A stretch of DNA of 5,213 nt from Planctomycetota bacterium. Its GTDB lineage: Bacteria; Planctomycetota; Phycisphaerae; UBA1845. Positions 1 through 5,213 of this stretch are shown here, piece by piece. The stretch spans positions 1-5,213 of the forward strand of contig JADFIX010000370.1 of the NCBI GenBank assembly GCA_022566435.1. The letters are read 5' to 3'. The notes beneath the pieces were generated by a model, which was not told the origin of the DNA, searched no databases, and was given only the letters and a program-made list of their open reading frames with translations. The stretch's first letter is position 1; each line of letters starts with the position of its first letter. A program made the translations under genes and the position numbers.

Positions 1-197
1 TCACGGCGCAGGTGTGCCACGCGCGTATCGTGGTGGTCGAGCGCGACGACCGTTTCCATGTCGACGTGGACCGCGTGCTCGCGGCTGCTGACGAGCAGGG
101 CGCCAAGATCATCGCCATCGCCTCGCCGAACTGCTTGTGGCAGGTCGGTTTCCCGCGCCGTAGATCATCGTTGTCCATTGCCGGTAGATCATCATGA
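1..197 (+). pseudogene. Aminotransferase (HisC-like, PLP fold type I) fragment, truncated at both ends
   Basis: The plus-strand frame beginning at base 3 is open from the window edge. It reads like the large-domain segment of a class I/II PLP aminotransferase of the histidinol-phosphate aminotransferase type: a strand (ARIVVVERDD), a 'FHVDVDRVLAAADEQGAK' stretch, then the strand IIAIASPN at about 108-131. In this family SPN is normally followed by NPTG, which lies near the cofactor. Here the frame leaves the homology right after SPN and runs about 21 unrelated codons to a TGA at 195-197. Those codons are the antisense of the neighbouring prenyl synthase gene. The N-terminal part lies outside the window, and the catalytic lysine and C-terminal domain are absent. 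I see the sequence pattern directly; the family call is by recall and could be another aminotransferase of the same fold. It is a broken gene or one side of an assembly chimera. Confidence 0.55.
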
Positions 198-454
198 ATC
201 AGGCTGAAGGCGTGGATGCACTCGAGAGCCGCGGCGACGGGCCAGGCGGTGTCGCGCAATCCCCCGCAGAGCGTGCAGCACTCCACCACCAAGAATGGTC
301 TGATCCGCTTTCCTGGGGCCAGCGCGGCGTATCGGATGGCATCGATTAGTTCGTGCGGCACCTGCGTCGCAGAGTTCAGGTAGCGATCGAAGTGTCGATC
401 GAAGGCCCGCGCACACTGGTGGAGCTGCTCGGCTACAGCGATTTTTCCGCTCAT
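105..454 (-). pseudogene. ispA: Polyprenyl (farnesyl/geranylgeranyl) diphosphate synthase, N-terminal part only
   Basis: Reading the minus strand from ATG at 454-452 gives MSGKIAVAEQLHQCARAFDR and then the family landmarks in order: YAALAPGKRIRPFLVVE (residues about 42-58, the GKRxRP isopentenyl-diphosphate binding motif) and SLIHDDLPAMDNDDLRRGKP (about 84-103). The latter contains the first aspartate-rich motif DDxxxxD (D88, D89, D94), which binds the magnesium-diphosphate of the allylic substrate, and is followed by TCHKQFGEA. Intact IspA proteins are about 290-300 residues and continue with AILAGDAL and a second DDxxD motif. Here homology fades at residues 112-117. The frame then stays open to the window edge but as serine/threonine-rich nonsense, antisense to the aminotransferase fragment. 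The enzyme would make C15-C20 prenyl diphosphates for quinones, undecaprenyl phosphate or carotenoids; this copy lacks the second metal site and should be inactive. Farnesyl versus geranylgeranyl specificity cannot be decided from this piece. Confidence 0.85.
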
Positions 455-508
455 TGATGTATGACTCTAACTTTCGTGTCCATCGCCGGGTTACTCGAAA
501 TCGGGACA

Positions 509-536
509 AGTGTAGTCTGAAGTGGCCAGATGCCAA
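509..536 (-). promoter_or_regulatory. Possible sigma70-type promoter for the prenyl synthase gene
   Basis: On the minus strand TTGGCA (536-531) is followed after 16 bases by TACACT (514-509). This would start a transcript near position 500, about 45-50 bases before the ATG at 454. Each box has mismatches to consensus and no strong Shine-Dalgarno is seen before the ATG, so this is only a candidate. Confidence 0.2.
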
Positions 537-593
537 GAACACAGGTCGCGATTGCCGTCTCAAGCAGTCCGTTGAAAAACTCATCTGGCTGTG

Positions 594-670
594 GGACCGG
601 CTTTCCAGTCGGTCATTTCAGGCCCGCCAAAGGCGGTCGATCTCGATCTACAGCGGGAGAAAGCCGGTCC
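594..670. repeat. Perfect 12-base inverted repeat
   Basis: GGACCGGCTTTC at 594-605 is repeated as its exact reverse complement GAAAGCCGGTCC at 659-670, with 53 bases between. The interior holds a smaller hairpin, CCGCC-AAA-GGCGG, near 624-636. The right arm ends four bases before the ATG of the transposase-like frame. The pair could be the ends of a small decayed element, a transcribed stem, or a leftover from insertion. No target-site duplication is evident just outside the arms. Confidence 0.6.
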
Positions 671-673
671 GGA

Positions 674-868
674 ATGCTGCCGCCGAATCCGTTCGCCGAA
701 CAGCATAGGAGGTGGTTGAAAGCTGGTATCTCGTCTCGCAACGCGCGTCGCAATGTGGCTCGTAGCCTGGCGACGGTGATGTGGGGCATGTGGAAAAGTG
801 GCGATGACTTTCGACCCGAGTGGGTCGGCGCGGCAGTTGGCCGAGAGCCGGCGGTGTTGTCGGATTGA
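674..868 (+). pseudogene. Remnant of an IS110-family-like transposase, C-terminal end
   Basis: This plus-strand frame gives about 64 residues ending at a TGA (866-868). Its core is NPFAEQHRRWLKAG near residues 5-18, then ARRNVARSLATVMWGMWKSG and DDFRPEWVG. An NP..xxxYxRL-like helix, a basic stretch, an A-R-x-L-A-T-x-x-W/Y-x-M-W-K-S-G helix and a short acidic-aromatic tail are the usual ending of IS110/IS116/IS902 transposases (Transposase_20 region). The DEDD catalytic domain and the conserved serine region should lie upstream, but nothing like them is seen in any plus frame between 455 and 674. It is therefore a fragment at best. The AGGAGGT at 707-713 lies inside it and leads to no start codon. 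The family call rests on pattern memory over about 45 residues, so it is tentative. Confidence 0.4.
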
Positions 869-1250
869 CCGAAAGGTTGCAAGATGCGTATGCGGCGGAG
901 TCCCCTGGGTGCCATTGGACCGGTCCGAAAGGGCACGAGTCCCGAGCCATGAATGGACCCGCCGCATCCAATAGCTACGCTCGAAGATCTTCATGGACCT
1001 CGCTCGAGAGAGTCCCGAATAGGTGCATGGGCGACGTTTTTCTGATCGTCCGCTGATCGAAGATCCGCGACCGAGGCAAGCCGGTCACCCCCGAATGCGG
1101 GGACACCGCCGAAACAGGCAGACACCATGACCACGACCGCTCGCGTCCGGAAGGACACGCGCAACCGAGAAAACGCTCCTCAGAAAGAAAAGAAAAAAGG
1201 GCGCGTCGCTGGGAATGTCTGTTGACTTCCTGCTTCATATGGGTGGCACC
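869..1250 (+). mobile_element. Possible non-coding right-end region of the same IS110-like remnant
   Basis: After the transposase-like stop come about 380 bases without convincing coding potential. They contain a self-complementary GGACCGGTCC (917-926), a GAAGATCTTC palindrome (983-992), a CCCCG-AATG-CGGGG hairpin (1089-1102), a purine-rich run and then TTGACT (1222-1227). In IS110/IS1111 elements one end carries a long non-coding segment that encodes the guide ('bridge' or 'seek') RNA, and circularisation brings a -35 box in the right end next to a -10 box in the left end. A lone -35-like TTGACT with no -10 at proper spacing fits that picture. The outer boundary is not defined by any visible repeat, so the coordinates are approximate and the whole call is inference. 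Confidence 0.25.
1089..1102. repeat. Small GC hairpin
   Basis: CCCCG and CGGGG pair across an AATG loop. No T-run follows on either strand, so it is not an intrinsic terminator. It could be part of a structured RNA in the IS-like remnant. Confidence 0.4.
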
Positions 1251-1253
1251 CAT
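1239..1253. repeat. Short inverted repeat downstream of oleB
   Basis: ATGGGT and ACCCAT are separated by GGC. It lies about 75-85 bases beyond the oleB stop on the minus strand, where a terminator might be expected, but no T-run follows and the stem is only six base pairs. It is also near the likely outer edge of the IS-like remnant, so its role is unclear. Confidence 0.3.
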
Positions 1254-1325
1254 GGCACTCGACACGATGACGGCACAGACCGCAAAGCCTGTTCCACATA
1301 CTTACTCAATGTCCTGCTTGTCGTA

Positions 1326-2186
1326 TCAATCTGTCCACTCGGACAAGAACTTCCTTAGTAAGGGTAGAATTCTTTCGTGCGCGTCTTCCACGACGTAGTG
1401 CCCCGCATCGTCGAAACGATGCACTTCGGCGCCGGGCAGCCGTTTTCTCCACTCTGCAAGATACCAATCGTTGAAACAGAAATCTTGCCCGCCCCAACAG
1501 ATTAATGCGGGCCGATCTCGGTATTGTACAAGCGACGACTCGATTTTCTTGATGAGTGGATACGTCGGATGAGTGGCACGTAGAGGGATGTCTTGTACAA
1601 ACCGCAGGTTGGCGATCCGATTGGCCCAAGTGTCATAGGGGAGCAAGTAGCCGCGTTTCACCAACGGCGTCATGCGAGCGCGGTTCTTACATGCTGTGTG
1701 AACCGCCGCGACGGCGAAAGCGTTGAACGTGCGAATGGCCACGGCGCCGAAGACGGGCCAGGTGCATATGCGAATTCGTCGCGGGCACGGTCCCGGAAAT
1801 GTCGCGGTGTTGAAGAGGACAAGTCGCCGGACCAGCTCGGGGTGTTGCATAGCCCACCCGAAGCCGATGGCGCCGCCCCAATCGTGGACCGCCAGTGTAA
1901 TGTCTGTAAGTTTCAGGTGATCGATCAGGGCCCTGAGATTCGCGATATGGGTGGCGAGCGTGTAGGGATAGTTCTGCGGCTTGTCCGAGAGCCCGCACCC
2001 CATGTGATCCGGTGCCACGACGCGAAAGCCGTCGCGAAGGCCTTTGATCAGGTCGCGATAATAAAACGACCACGTCGGGTTGCCGTGGAGCATGAGCACG
2101 ACGGGGCCGGTACCTTCGTCGACATAATGCAGGCGTCGACCCTCTAGGGTCAGGTAGTTCGATTGGAAGGGATAGAGCGATTTCAG
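1326..2186 (-). CDS. oleB: OleB, alpha/beta hydrolase (haloalkane-dehalogenase-like), cis-beta-lactone decarboxylase
   Basis: OleB removes CO2 from a cis-beta-lactone made by OleC, giving a long-chain cis-olefin; it belongs to the HLD-III branch of haloalkane-dehalogenase-like hydrolases. With the CTG at 2186-2184 as start the protein has 286 residues, the normal length. It opens KSLYPFQSNYLTLEGRRLHYVDEG, which matches the usual family N-terminus. Motifs in order are HGNPTW (34-39, oxyanion region), VHDWGG (100-105) with nucleophile Asp102 and the adjacent Trp, WGGQDFCFND (231-240) with a likely acidic triad residue Asp235, and DAGHYVVED (260-268) with catalytic His263. The middle, about residues 130-215, is the cap domain. 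The start is unusual: the frame has no ATG, GTG or TTG between a TTG at 2399, 217 bases inside oleA, and a GTG that would remove the first strands. The CTG overlaps the oleA stop as CTGA, suggesting coupled translation. The gene stops at TGA 1328-1326 and no oleC follows. Confidence 0.9.
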   Translation of the reverse strand: MKSLYPFQSNYLTLEGRRLHYVDEGTGPVVLMLHGNPTWSFYYRDLIKGLRDGFRVVAPDHMGCGLSDKPQNYPYTLATHIANLRALIDHLKLTDITLAVHDWGGAIGFGWAMQHPELVRRLVLFNTATFPGPCPRRIRICTWPVFGAVAIRTFNAFAVAAVHTACKNRARMTPLVKRGYLLPYDTWANRIANLRFVQDIPLRATHPTYPLIKKIESSLVQYRDRPALICWGGQDFCFNDWYLAEWRKRLPGAEVHRFDDAGHYVVEDAHERILPLLRKFLSEWTD

Positions 2187-2187
2187 G
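2183..2187 (-). promoter_or_regulatory. oleA stop / oleB start overlap (CTGA)
   Basis: On the minus strand the oleA codons ...GAG ACC TGA and the oleB codons ...GAC CTG AAA interlock, so CTG shares TG with the stop TGA. This mirrors the common ATGA/GTGA reinitiation overlaps, with a rare CTG instead. Only a weak GAG lies a few bases upstream, so ribosomes would probably have to arrive from oleA. A -1 frameshift joining OleA to OleB is the alternative, but no classical slippery heptamer is seen. Confidence 0.5.
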
Positions 2188-3220
2188 TCTCGCAGCGCCA
2201 GAGTCCGCTGCCGATGCCGAGCAGGGCGATGCGCGTGCCGGGCGCGGGTGGGTCCCGTTCGATGCCCATGGCCATCGTGAGCGGCAACGACACCGAACCC
2301 ACGTTTCCGAGGAATTCGAAAGTGGAGAAGTCGTGCGCGGCGTTTAGACCGATCGATTCGTAGAACCGGTCGCGATGGGCGGTGCCCACCTGATGGCAAT
2401 AGGCGCGGTCGATGTCGCCGTTGCTCCAGCCGAGCGATTCCCGAAAGACTTGCCAGGTCTCCGCCGCCAGTTCGCAGCCGCCGACCAGCAAGGTTTCGGC
2501 GTCGGTTCTCATGGTCATGGCCGCCTTGCCGTCGAATCCGATATCATCGCTGCCTCTACAGAGATGGTTGTGTTCGGTCGCACTACGAACGACACCGCCG
2601 AGAAGCTCGTGCGGCGAGTCGGTCACCGAATCGTGGGCCATCACCAGGGCGACCGCACCGGAGCCGATGGTCAGGGAGGCGAACGCGGCCTTCAAATCGT
2701 TTCGCGTCAGTTTGGGTGATTTCAATAATTGGTCGATCGTCGTTCTGACGAGCTGGCGGCTGCTTTCGCCTGCGACGATCAGGCCACGCTTGAGCTGACC
2801 CAGTTCGATCATGTTGCCCAGCGAAATGATGCCGTTCAGAAAGCCCAGACAGGCGTTGGAAATATCGTACATCATCGAATGACGCGGAATGCCCAGATTA
2901 TCGTGGACCACCGACGCGGTAGCCGGCTCGAGGAAGTCGCGCGAGACGGATGTGTGGATGAGGCATTCGATCTGTTCGGCGGCCACCCCTGCGTGTTCGA
3001 GTGCTTCCTGACCGGCGCGTGTGCTGGCATCGCTGGGCACGGTATGTTCGTCCCAGAAACGGCGCTCGCGAATGCCGGTCATCAGTTCGAGGCGCCCTTG
3101 GTGCAGGCCGAATCGGTCGTACACCGGTGCGAGCTCATCCTCGAGCTGCGCCGAGGTCACGATCTTCTCCGGCAACGCGTAACCGAATGCCTCAAAACGT
3201 ACGTGCTCGAAACTGAACAT
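2183..3220 (-). CDS. oleA: OleA, thiolase-superfamily acyl-CoA condensing enzyme of olefin biosynthesis
   Basis: OleA joins two long-chain acyl-CoAs head to head by a non-decarboxylative Claisen condensation, giving a 2-alkyl-3-ketoacid. This is the first step of long-chain olefin and beta-lactone formation in the cytoplasm. The protein has 345 residues, close to the roughly 340 of Xanthomonas OleA. Cys124 in SNACLGFLNG is the acylated cysteine. His276 in YCHQVG and Asn306 in FLGNVGSVSLP complete the thiolase triad. Glu98 in TSVSRDFLEPATASVV is the base that distinguishes OleA from FabH-type synthases. RSATEHNHLCRG (212-223) and ALLGIGSGL (332-340) are also typical. After SGL only WRCET remains, a slightly shorter tail than the usual NC....W ending, and its stop overlaps oleB. 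ATG at 3220 is supported by GAGGA at 3234-3230, nine bases upstream, and by the family N-terminus. A stand-alone ketone or beta-lactone role is possible if oleCD are missing. Confidence 0.92.
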   Translation of the reverse strand: MFSFEHVRFEAFGYALPEKIVTSAQLEDELAPVYDRFGLHQGRLELMTGIRERRFWDEHTVPSDASTRAGQEALEHAGVAAEQIECLIHTSVSRDFLEPATASVVHDNLGIPRHSMMYDISNACLGFLNGIISLGNMIELGQLKRGLIVAGESSRQLVRTTIDQLLKSPKLTRNDLKAAFASLTIGSGAVALVMAHDSVTDSPHELLGGVVRSATEHNHLCRGSDDIGFDGKAAMTMRTDAETLLVGGCELAAETWQVFRESLGWSNGDIDRAYCHQVGTAHRDRFYESIGLNAAHDFSTFEFLGNVGSVSLPLTMAMGIERDPPAPGTRIALLGIGSGLWRCET

Positions 3221-3404
3221 TCGTGGGCGTCCTCAACAAGAACCGCGACGGTCCGTCGGCCGTCGATTCGCTGGAGTGCAGTATAGCGTGTCTGCACATG
3301 ACCGATAGTCGACAGGTATGTGTCCCTAGACATGGCAAACGCGATGCCGTGATCGCTGATTTCCAAGTAGATGGCTTCGGCCGAGGGATCGTCATCGACC
3401 GGCG
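3221..3404 (-). promoter_or_regulatory. Intergenic region between the efflux pump gene and oleA, possible oleA promoter
   Basis: The 184 bases separate the pump stop from the oleA ATG. A good -10-like TATACT lies on the minus strand at 3285-3280, which would give a leader of about 50 bases. No convincing -35 box stands 16-18 bases upstream, so a promoter here may need an activator or use another sigma factor. No stem-loop with a T-run follows the pump gene. The minus-strand frame through the spacer is open and its translation (for example LEISDHGIAFAMSRDTYLST) looks fairly protein-like, but it has only a TTG start and runs 64 bases into oleA out of frame with an arginine-rich tail. I do not call it a gene. 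Confidence 0.35.
3230..3234 (-). promoter_or_regulatory. Ribosome binding site of oleA
   Basis: GAGGA on the minus strand lies nine bases before the oleA ATG. It fixes ATG 3220 as the start, in agreement with the homologous N-terminus. Confidence 0.6.
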
Positions 3405-5213
3405 TTAGGATCGAAATCGCAGCCGAAATTCCTGAAACATGCAGTAGAGCACCGGAACCACCAGCATGGTGATGATCTCGATGGTCATGCCACCAAACGA
3501 GGGGATCGCCATGGGCACCATGATATCCGAGCCCCGCCCCTGCGAAGTGAGTACCGGAAGAAGTGCCAAGATCGTGGTGGCCGTGGTCATCAGGCAGGGA
3601 CGAATTCTACGTTTTCCCGCCGCCAAAGTAGCGGCCCGCATTTCCTCCACCGTCGTCGGCGCGTTCTTCGCAAACGAGTCCTTCAGATAGGTGGCCACGA
3701 CGACGCCGTCATCCGAGGCGATCCCGAATAGGGCCAGAAAGCCGACCCAGATGGCCACACTCAGGTTGATGGGATGGGCCTGAAAAAGCTCCCGCATGCT
3801 CGTGCCGAACACATCCCAGTCAAGGAACCATGGCTGTGCGTAGAACCAGATCATGATGAACCCACCCGCCCAGGCGACGATAATGCCGGTGAAGACCAGA
3901 CTTGTGGTGATCACGGATTTGAACTGCATATAGAGAATCATGAAGATGATGAATAGCGCCAGAGGCAGGACGACCATGAGTTTCTTCTCTGACCGCACCT
4001 GATTCTCGTACGTGCCCGCAAAGGTGAAGCTGACGCCGTTCGGCATTTCGAGTTCACCCGAAGCGATCTTCTCCTTGAGGTAGGCGTCGGCCTGTTCGAC
4101 GACATCGACCTCGGCGTATCCCGGTTTCATGTCGAAGAGGACATACCCGATAAGAAACGTGTCTTCGCTCTTGATGGCCTGCGGACCGCGGACGTATTCG
4201 ATTTTCGCCAACTGGATCAATGGAATCTGTGCACCGCCCGGCGCCGGGACGAGGATCTTGTCCAGCGATTCGATGCTGTCGCGCAATTCGCGCAGGTAGC
4301 GGACGCGCACCGGGTACCGTTCGCGTCCCTCCACGGTCGTCGTGATACGCCTGCCTCCGATGGCGATCTCAATGACATCCTGCACCTGACGCAGTTTGAT
4401 TCCGTAGCGGGCGATGGCTTTTCGGTCGATGTCAATCTCTAGGTAGGGCTTGCCGATGATTCGGTCGGCGATTACAGCTAAGGGTTCGACGGAGGGGACT
4501 TCCTTGAGTAATCGCTCAATCTGCAGGCAGACCATGTCAAGCACTTCAAGGCTCGGTCCTTTGACCTTGACGCCCATCGGGGCGCGCATCCCGCTTTGCA
4601 GCATGACGATTCGGGCGGCGATTGGCTGCAGTTTCGGCGCGGACGTGGTCCCCGGCATCTTGCCTGCTTCCACGATCAAGTCCCAAATATCGTTGGGTTT
4701 GTTGACCCCCGCCCACGCCGTTCGCCCGGGGTTCAATGCAGGATCGAGCGCCGGGCGCCAGAGCCGAAACGGCATCCCGCCCGCCTCCTCGATCAACGCG
4801 CCCTGTTCATCTCGGGCATAGGTCCCCAGCACGTCGTACGGCTCGCCATCTGGCGCGGGGACGGGGTTTCCATCCTTGTCGCGAAACAGGTCCTTCTCGG
4901 TTTCATCGTAACGAAACGCCAGCCGGTGACCCGATTGGTCCGTCATGTATTGCGGATGATAGTTGATGACCGTTTCGATCATGGACAACGGAGCGGGATC
5001 GAGCGGACTCTCGACCCGGCCGAGTTTGCCCACTGCCAGCGAGATTTCCGGCACTTGGTTGAACGCGATGTCCTGCTTTTGCAGGACGTCGATCACCTCG
5101 CCGATGGAGGCGTGCGGCATCGTAACCGGCATGTACAGGAAGGAACCCTCGTCAAGCGGAGGCATAAACTCCTTGCCCAGACCTGGGAACTTCTCTGAAA
5201 GATACGCGCCGGG
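3405..5213 (-). CDS. CusA/CzcA family heavy-metal efflux RND permease, C-terminal 602 residues
   Basis: This is the inner-membrane, proton-driven pump of a tripartite metal exporter (with a periplasmic adaptor and an outer-membrane channel), moving cations such as Cu/Ag or Zn/Co/Cd out of the periplasm or cytoplasm. The frame is open at the right edge. It begins PGAYLSEKFPGLGKEFMPPL and continues DEGSFLYMP and TMPHAS, the hallmark after the first membrane half. Family members have about 1040-1250 residues, so the N-terminal 40-50% is missing. Residues 17-400 form the second periplasmic domain. Met78 (PLSM) and Met204 (IVMLQSG) align, by recall, with two of the three metal-site methionines of E. 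coli CusA (573, 623). Membrane helices lie near 412-431, 437-458, 483-510, 539-557 and 567-592. An insertion of about 75 residues, rich in D, E, G and P, lies near 92-176. Metal specificity cannot be set without helix 4. Confidence 0.93.
   Translation of the reverse strand, partial: PGAYLSEKFPGLGKEFMPPLDEGSFLYMPVTMPHASIGEVIDVLQKQDIAFNQVPEISLAVGKLGRVESPLDPAPLSMIETVINYHPQYMTDQSGHRLAFRYDETEKDLFRDKDGNPVPAPDGEPYDVLGTYARDEQGALIEEAGGMPFRLWRPALDPALNPGRTAWAGVNKPNDIWDLIVEAGKMPGTTSAPKLQPIAARIVMLQSGMRAPMGVKVKGPSLEVLDMVCLQIERLLKEVPSVEPLAVIADRIIGKPYLEIDIDRKAIARYGIKLRQVQDVIEIAIGGRRITTTVEGRERYPVRVRYLRELRDSIESLDKILVPAPGGAQIPLIQLAKIEYVRGPQAIKSEDTFLIGYVLFDMKPGYAEVDVVEQADAYLKEKIASGELEMPNGVSFTFAGTYENQVRSEKKLMVVLPLALFIIFMILYMQFKSVITTSLVFTGIIVAWAGGFIMIWFYAQPWFLDWDVFGTSMRELFQAHPINLSVAIWVGFLALFGIASDDGVVVATYLKDSFAKNAPTTVEEMRAATLAAGKRRIRPCLMTTATTILALLPVLTSQGRGSDIMVPMAIPSFGGMTIEIITMLVVPVLYCMFQEFRLRFRS

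Larger units (their letters stand above)
455..1325. other. Gene-poor stretch with insertion-sequence-like debris
   Basis: No intact gene is supported between the prenyl synthase start (454) and the oleB stop (1326). Several frames of 60-140 codons are open on both strands, but their translations are rich in R, S, T and P, overlap one another and match no family I know. The only protein-like part is the transposase-like tail at about 674-868. The rest holds a perfect 12-base inverted repeat at 594-670, small hairpins, an A/G-rich run (AAAGAAAAGAAAAAAGGG, about 1184-1201) followed by TTGACT at 1222-1227, and a 6-base-pair hairpin at 1239-1253. The stretch fits decayed mobile-element DNA. No tRNA, rRNA or CRISPR repeat was seen. 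Confidence 0.5.

Noticed and set aside
192..584. 130-codon minus-strand frame over the prenyl synthase
   Set aside because: A different minus frame (ATG at 454) gives clear prenyl synthase motifs, so this one is a shadow.
707..713. AGGAGGT, a perfect Shine-Dalgarno-like sequence
   Set aside because: No start codon at useful spacing opens a credible frame; it lies within the transposase-like coding fragment.
581..994. Minus-strand frames at 581-994, 613-936 and 648-971
   Set aside because: Three mutually overlapping frames with R/S/T/P-rich translations, no family resemblance and no good ribosome site.
820..1056. Plus-strand 78-codon frame after the transposase-like tail
   Set aside because: It starts out of frame inside the transposase-like region and its translation shows no known motif; treated as non-coding.
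975..1265. Minus-strand frame just downstream of oleB, checked as a possible start of oleC
   Set aside because: No AMP-ligase N-terminus or other familiar motif in any of the three minus frames; the composition looks non-coding.
2187..2399. TTG at 2399 as the oleB start, giving a 357-residue protein
   Set aside because: It would overlap oleA by 217 bases out of frame, and its first 70 residues are arginine/histidine-rich with no similarity to OleB. Family homology begins only at KSLYPF.
2729..3286. Long plus-strand open frames opposite oleA (for example 2729-3286 and 2375-2719)
   Set aside because: They are antisense shadows of a gene whose catalytic motifs are certain; the translations show no recognisable family.
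4596..5198. 200-codon plus-strand frame opposite the pump gene
   Set aside because: It is an antisense shadow caused by GC-rich third positions; the minus strand reads as an unmistakable RND pump.

Overview
This window looks like chromosome of a moderately GC-rich Gram-negative bacterium. It carries an RND-type heavy-metal exporter, a non-fused oleA-oleB pair of the long-chain olefin (head-to-head hydrocarbon) pathway, and pieces of an isoprenoid gene and an aminotransferase gene. Separate oleA and oleB, an IspA-type prenyl synthase and a CusA/CzcA pump fit an uncultured gammaproteobacterium. Planctomycete-like lineages also carry such genes, so the assignment is tentative.

Right half (about 1326-5213): three genes all read on the minus strand. 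The 3' two thirds of a CusA/CzcA family efflux pump enters from the right edge and ends at 3405. After 184 bases comes oleA (3220-2183), an acyl-CoA condensing thiolase with every key residue, followed directly by oleB (about 2186-1326), an alpha/beta hydrolase of the beta-lactone decarboxylase family. oleB has no ATG, GTG or TTG near its expected start. The best candidate is a CTG that shares two bases with the oleA stop (CTGA), which would make oleB translation depend on oleA. The partner genes oleC (beta-lactone synthetase) and oleD (2-alkyl-3-ketoalkanol dehydrogenase) are not downstream in this window.

Middle (about 455-1325): no intact gene. It holds a short degenerate reading frame like the C-terminus of an IS110-family transposase (about 674-868, plus strand), then some 450 bases of non-coding DNA with small hairpins and a TTGACT box that may be an old insertion-sequence end. 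A perfect 12-base inverted repeat (594-605 / 659-670) ends just where the transposase-like frame begins. The ole operon may therefore have been cut after oleB by mobile-element activity.

Left end (1-454): the minus strand carries the start of a farnesyl/geranylgeranyl diphosphate synthase, intact from its ATG at 454 through the first aspartate-rich motif, but homology ends near position 105-120. From there to the window edge the plus strand instead reads as part of a histidinol-phosphate-aminotransferase-like protein. Two gene fragments on opposite strands are thus joined within their coding sequences. This is either a real rearrangement or a chimeric assembly join.

The most notable points are the oleAB pair without oleCD, the CTGA overlap, the internal gene-gene junction, and a roughly 75-residue insertion between two presumed metal-site methionines of the pump.
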